Of a DNA stretch of 64,000 nucleotides, positions 60,546-64,000 are shown in pieces (position 1 is the stretch's first letter; every line of letters starts with the position of its first letter). The position numbers were made by a program, and so were the translations under genes. Source of the DNA: Haloquadratum walsbyi J07HQW2 (GTDB lineage: Archaea; Halobacteriota; Halobacteria; Halobacteriales; Haloferacaceae); assembly GCF_000415985.1 (NCBI RefSeq), contig NZ_KE356561.1, forward strand, positions 1,833,893 to 1,897,892, in the 5' to 3' direction. The notes beneath the pieces were generated by a model, which did not search any database, was not told the origin of the DNA, and was given only the letters and a program-made list of their open reading frames with translations.

Positions 60546-61952
60546 CTATCCGAAAGGTCCGAGACCGCCACCGCCTCCACCCCCACCAAGACCGCCCATG
60601 CCGCCACCACCTTGTTGCATCTTCTTCATCATACGCTGCATATCACCTTCACCCATGCCCTGGAACTGTTTAATTGTCCGTTCCATCATCTTGTGTTGTT
60701 GTAGTAACTCACGAACAGTTTCCTCGTCAGTTCCAGACCCACGAGCAATGCGGCGGACACGAGATGCACCGACACTTCGTGGGTCCTCAAGTTCTGTTTC
60801 AGTCATCGAGTCCATGATCACATCAAAATCTCGCATCCGATTTTGTGTCACATCCATTGCGTCATCAGGAAGCTGATCTTTGAGTCCACCACCAAGTCCA
60901 GGAATCATATCCATCACCTGGTCAAGGGGACCCATGCGGTCCATGGCTTCCATCTGTTTACGCATATCTTTAAGAGTGAATGACCCCTCCATGATATCCT
61001 CAGGATCCCAGTCATCATCGGCTTCCTGTGTTTCAGCCATTGCACGCTCAACACGCTCTGAGAGCTGTTTGAGATCCCCCATTCCAAGGAGCCGTGAGAT
61101 AAATCCATTCGGTTCAAATCGTTCGACATCTTGGACCGTCTCGCCAGTCCCTAAGAACGCAATTGATGAATCGGTTTCATTAACTGCAGTGAGGGCGCCT
61201 CCTCCTTTTGCGGTTCCGTCGAGTTTCGTGACGACAACACCATCAATGCCAATTGCATCATTAAACTCACGGGCTTGCTGTTTAGCTCCCTGTCCAATCG
61301 CCGCATCAAGAACAAGCAATGATCGATCCGGAGCGACTGTGGAATCAATTGCTTCAATTTCATCAATCAGATCTGCCTCGAGCGCATGGCGACCAGCTGT
61401 ATCAACAATATGAATATCCGCATCAGCAGTGGCTTCGATACCTTCGCGAGCAATCTTAACTGGGTCATCGCTGTCTGGGTCGCCATAAAATGATACTTCT
61501 GCACGCTCACACATCTGCTCTGCCTGATCGTATGCACCAGGACGGAATGTATCCGTTTGAATCACGGCTGGGCGAAGACCTTTCGTGGAGAACCACCAGG
61601 CCATTTTTGCTGCCGAAGTAGTTTTTCCGGATCCCTGTAGTCCCGCAAGGAGAATTGTTTGTGACTCAAGTGGGAGGTCTGTCGAATCGCCAACAAGCTC
61701 TACAAGTTCTTCATACACGATCCGGAGAACATGATCACGCGCGGAGGTCCCTGCTGGCGGCTCTTCGCCGGTTGCGCGATCTTCGATTGATGAGGAAAGT
61801 TCCATCACGAGACTTACCTCAACATCTGCAGACAACAGCGACCGCTGAATCTCTTTGACAATTTCCTCGACGTCATCCTCGTCGAGGCGGGACTTCCCTT
61901 GGAGCTTATCAAGGCTGCCACGAAGGGAACTCCCAAGATTATCGAGTACCAT
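60546..61952 (-). CDS. ffh: signal recognition particle protein SRP54
   Basis: Targets nascent membrane and secreted proteins to FtsY. The 468-residue protein shows an N domain, the NG GTPase [16 protein letters not shown] near 107-122, [24 protein letters not shown], and the methionine-rich M domain, ending in a Gly-rich low-complexity tail from about residue 450. The start ATG is at 61952. FtsY is encoded about 200 bp upstream on the same strand. Confidence 0.97.
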   Translation of the reverse strand: MVLDNLGSSLRGSLDKLQGKSRLDEDDVEEIVKEIQRSLLSADVEVSLVMELSSSIEDRATGEEPPAGTSARDHVLRIVYEELVELVGDSTDLPLESQTILLAGLQGSGKTTSAAKMAWWFSTKGLRPAVIQTDTFRPGAYDQAEQMCERAEVSFYGDPDSDDPVKIAREGIEATADADIHIVDTAGRHALEADLIDEIEAIDSTVAPDRSLLVLDAAIGQGAKQQAREFNDAIGIDGVVVTKLDGTAKGGGALTAVNETDSSIAFLGTGETVQDVERFEPNGFISRLLGMGDLKQLSERVERAMAETQEADDDWDPEDIMEGSFTLKDMRKQMEAMDRMGPLDQVMDMIPGLGGGLKDQLPDDAMDVTQNRMRDFDVIMDSMTETELEDPRSVGASRVRRIARGSGTDEETVRELLQQHKMMERTIKQFQGMGEGDMQRMMKKMQQGGGGMGGLGGGGGGGGLGPFG

Positions 61953-62156
61953 TTGTCACCAATAGGTCACTAGACGTCTAAAGCCTTGTCTGTCAGTCAA
62001 CGGCTCGGGGATTAGGCTTTGAACGTACCTGAGTCCGTTGGATACGCTCATTCAACCGTCGGCCTAACATTATAAATAGCCGATTGATAGATTAAATAAG
62101 TTAAGACTGGTTTGGGTAGTCTGGTCGTCAAAAAATGTTGATTATCCTAAATAATG

Positions 62157-63411
62157 TCAGTCAGATACCGTTTCACCAAGCAGCTGATTAACCATCGAGT
62201 CTGGATTGAATCGTTCAATATCATCGTATTCTTGCCCAACTCCTAAGAATAAAATCGGCTTTCCGGTGACATATGCAATCGAAATTGCTGCACCACCATT
62301 TGAGTCGGCGTCTGCCTTTGTCAATATTGCACCATCAATTTCAGCAGCTTCATTGAATTGCTTTGCTCGTTCGACAGCATCCTGTCCAGCAACGGCTTCA
62401 TCCACAAATAGAGTCATATCAGGATCAACGACTCGATCGATTTTCTCCAATTGTGCCATCAGGTCATTTGACGTATGAAGTCGACCAGCGGTGTCACCTA
62501 ACACAACATCAATATCATTCGCCTCGGCGTACTCAACAGCATCATAAAGTACCGCTGCAGGATCACCCCCCTGCTCATGAGCAATAATCTTTGTATCAAG
62601 TCTCTCCGCGTGCTCACGGATCTGTTCGTTCGCTCCAGCCCGGTATGTATCGCCGTTAGCCATCACGACTGAGAGTCCGCGAGACTCGAGATATTGAACT
62701 AGTTTCGCAATGCTCGTTGTTTTCCCAACCCCATTGACACCAGTAAAGACAATTGTAACCGGTGAATCAGCGTTCTCAACACGTGATTCAAAGTCATACT
62801 GTCCAACGCTAATCACTTCATACAATGCATCCGAGAGTGCTTCTTCGACGAGTGCAGCAGTTGTATTGACTTGTGCACGCGTCTCACCAAGCATTTTTGT
62901 TTGGATAGTATCAAGAATCTCTTCTGCAACTTGCATTTCAACATCACTTTCAAGAAGTGCCATCTCAAGTTGCCATAATGGACCCTCGAGATCGTCTTCC
63001 TCAATAACAATTTTTCCGGTGGCAAACGCAGCGGCGCGCTTGAGTCGACCAGGTTCATTATCTGACTGTGCTGTCTCATCAAGTACTGCCGCAGCCTCTT
63101 GTGAGGCAAGTGAGGACGAGTCGGTATCGGTGTCATCAGTGTCAGTGTCAGTGTCTGCGTTCACATCCGTATCAGTCGCAGTCTCAGCGGTAGCAACATC
63201 ATTATTACCACTATTACCATTTACTATCTGTTTATTCGTATCTGTGACTGTTTCAGAAGATTCAGCTGATACTGATTTATTGGGCTGTTCGACGGTTACC
63301 GCGTCCGCGTCCGCGTCCGGCCGTGTCGGTGTCGGTGTCTTCATCAGCGGCCGTTTTTTCCTCAACGTCGTCCCGAAACTGATCGAGTTTGTTTTTCAGT
63401 CCATCAAACAT
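62157..63411 (-). CDS. ftsY: SRP receptor FtsY, N-terminal frame disrupted
   Basis: GTPase SRP receptor. The NG core is intact: FTGVNGVGKTTSIAKLVQYL, GDTAGRLHTSNDLMAQLEKID, TKADADSNGGAAISIAYVTGKPILFLGVGQEYDDIERFNPD. The natural N-terminus MFDGLKNKLDQFRDDVEEK starts at an ATG at 63411 but in a different frame, running into GRGRGRG and a stop in the acidic linker. Removing one C (plus strand, 63317-63318) rejoins it as ...DTDTDTADADADAVTVEQPN. Without repair the core frame opens only at a TTG at 63365 or the ATG at 63344. Confidence 0.9.
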
Positions 63412-63442
63412 TAGTGAGATATCTGACTACGCAAGCAGCGTC

Positions 63443-63910
63443 TTATTCGCTATCGTCTGGTTGTTGCATCTGCTGTTGCTGCATCTGCTGCTGCTGCATC
63501 TGTTGTTGCATTTGTTGAGCTTGTTGCTCAAGTTGACTACTCTCAGTCTCAAGTTCGTCGATATCATCACGAAGCGACTCAATTCGATCATCGAGTGCAT
63601 CCTGTTTTGTAGATAACGACTTCACAGCGTTATCAGCAGATTGCTCAGCAGCAAAGTCGGCACCAAGTCCAACGATTATTTCATCAGCATCCTGAATTTC
63701 TGCGCGAACGTATGCGTCACCGCCAAGTGGGACCTGGACAGTCCCTCCTGACTCTAATGTTTGAATCGCATCCATAGCCTCATCAATTGAGGTTTGCTCA
63801 GACTGAAGATTATTGACCTCTTCGCGGAGTTCATCGATTTCTTCATCAATTGCTTGAAGCTCCTCAGAAAGCTGTTGTAACTGTTGTTGCTGACCACCAC
63901 CACCCATCAT
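63443..63910 (-). CDS. pfdA: prefoldin alpha subunit
   Basis: Chaperone subunit of 155 residues. Heptad-rich helices at both ends frame a beta hairpin (TVQVPLGGDAYVRAEIQDADEIIVGLGADFAAEQSADNA), the alpha prefoldin arrangement. The C-terminal tail is a long run of Gln and Met (QQMQQQQMQQQ), which coincides with a CTG/TTG-rich stretch in the DNA. Its ATG overlaps the ribosomal LX stop; ftsY follows on the same strand. Confidence 0.95.
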   Translation of the reverse strand: MMGGGGQQQQLQQLSEELQAIDEEIDELREEVNNLQSEQTSIDEAMDAIQTLESGGTVQVPLGGDAYVRAEIQDADEIIVGLGADFAAEQSADNAVKSLSTKQDALDDRIESLRDDIDELETESSQLEQQAQQMQQQMQQQQMQQQQMQQPDDSE

Positions 63911-64000
63911 TATCCGGCCACCTCAGATTCGTCTATATTCGCAGTTGTATCTGCGTCATCTGATGGCGAACGTACTGAATCAATCTCAATCCGTGTTCGC
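63910..64000 (-). CDS. ribosomal protein LX (L18a-type), C-terminal fragment
   Basis: A partial gene cut by the window edge. The visible tail RTRIEIDSVRSPSDDADTTANIDESEVAG and its position directly upstream of pfdA and ftsY fit the haloarchaeal order (LX, pfdA, ftsY). Its stop TAATG overlaps the pfdA start. Only about 29 residues are visible, so the call is provisional. Confidence 0.6.
   Translation of the reverse strand, partial: RTRIEIDSVRSPSDDADTTANIDESEVAG

Noticed and set aside
1-64000. CRISPR array
   Set aside because: No series of equal-length direct repeats with unique spacers was found; the only tandem arrays are microsatellites at 334, 18404 and 56046 and the Gln/Met codon run in pfdA.

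Overview
The window reads as a haloarchaeal chromosome. Proteins are strongly acidic, RNA polymerase, translation factors, TFB and TBP are archaeal, solute-binding proteins carry Tat signals, and TATA elements lie about 25-35 nt before many starts, implying leaderless mRNAs. The AT-rich composition, long AT-rich spacers and modest coding density, unusual for haloarchaea, point to Haloquadratum (H. walsbyi or a close relative). This assignment is inferred from style and gene content; no database was searched. Most genes lie on the minus strand.

Layout. 1-0.65 kb: gene-poor, with a 13-copy hexanucleotide array. 0.7-9.6 kb: tpiA, an MBF1-like regulator, a CDP-alcohol phosphatidyltransferase with an AK6-type kinase and hisC, a GMC oxidoreductase with a Tat-exported small subunit, an FAH-family enzyme, a UPF0173 hydrolase and a HAD phosphatase. 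9.6-13.4 kb: accessory stretch with small zinc or membrane proteins, a nucleoside deaminase, a decayed nuclease/lamin-tail gene and a solo transposon end. 13.5-17.8 kb: complete spermidine/putrescine/thiamine-class ABC importer. 18-38.8 kb: information-processing block on the minus strand, in transcription order rpoH-rpoB2-rpoB1-rpoA1-rpoA2(intein)-nusA-rpsL-rpsG, then an inserted DUF5781 gene and a decayed IS1341-type tnpB element, then fusA, an ACT protein with hom, tuf-rpsJ and tRNA-Ala. 39-50 kb: eif1A-rio1, tyrS, a DUF460 protein, rnz, an RFC small subunit, archaetidylserine decarboxylase, trmG10, tfb and a zinc protein. 50-58.7 kb: tbp, hisG, an SAH/MTA deaminase-like amidohydrolase with ahcY, an alkaline-phosphatase-superfamily enzyme and RdfA. 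59-64 kb: tRNA-Pro, a split MgtE transporter, ffh, ftsY, pfdA and the end of ribosomal protein LX.

How they work together: the core is transcription (all large RNAP subunits, NusA, TFB, TBP), translation (S10, S7, S12, EF-1A, EF-2, aIF1A, TyrRS, two tRNAs, a tRNA methyltransferase, RNase Z) and SRP targeting (Ffh with FtsY). The amidohydrolase and AhcY both consume S-adenosylhomocysteine.

Main second-look items: a 214-residue mini-intein in rpoA2; single-base frame disruptions in the acidic N-terminal tails of ftsY and rio1; a three-lesion nuclease/LTD pseudogene; a multiply frameshifted tnpB whose right-end hairpin recurs as two solo copies; and the rod-determining factor RdfA in what is probably a square archaeon. 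I found no convincing wholly new multi-gene system.
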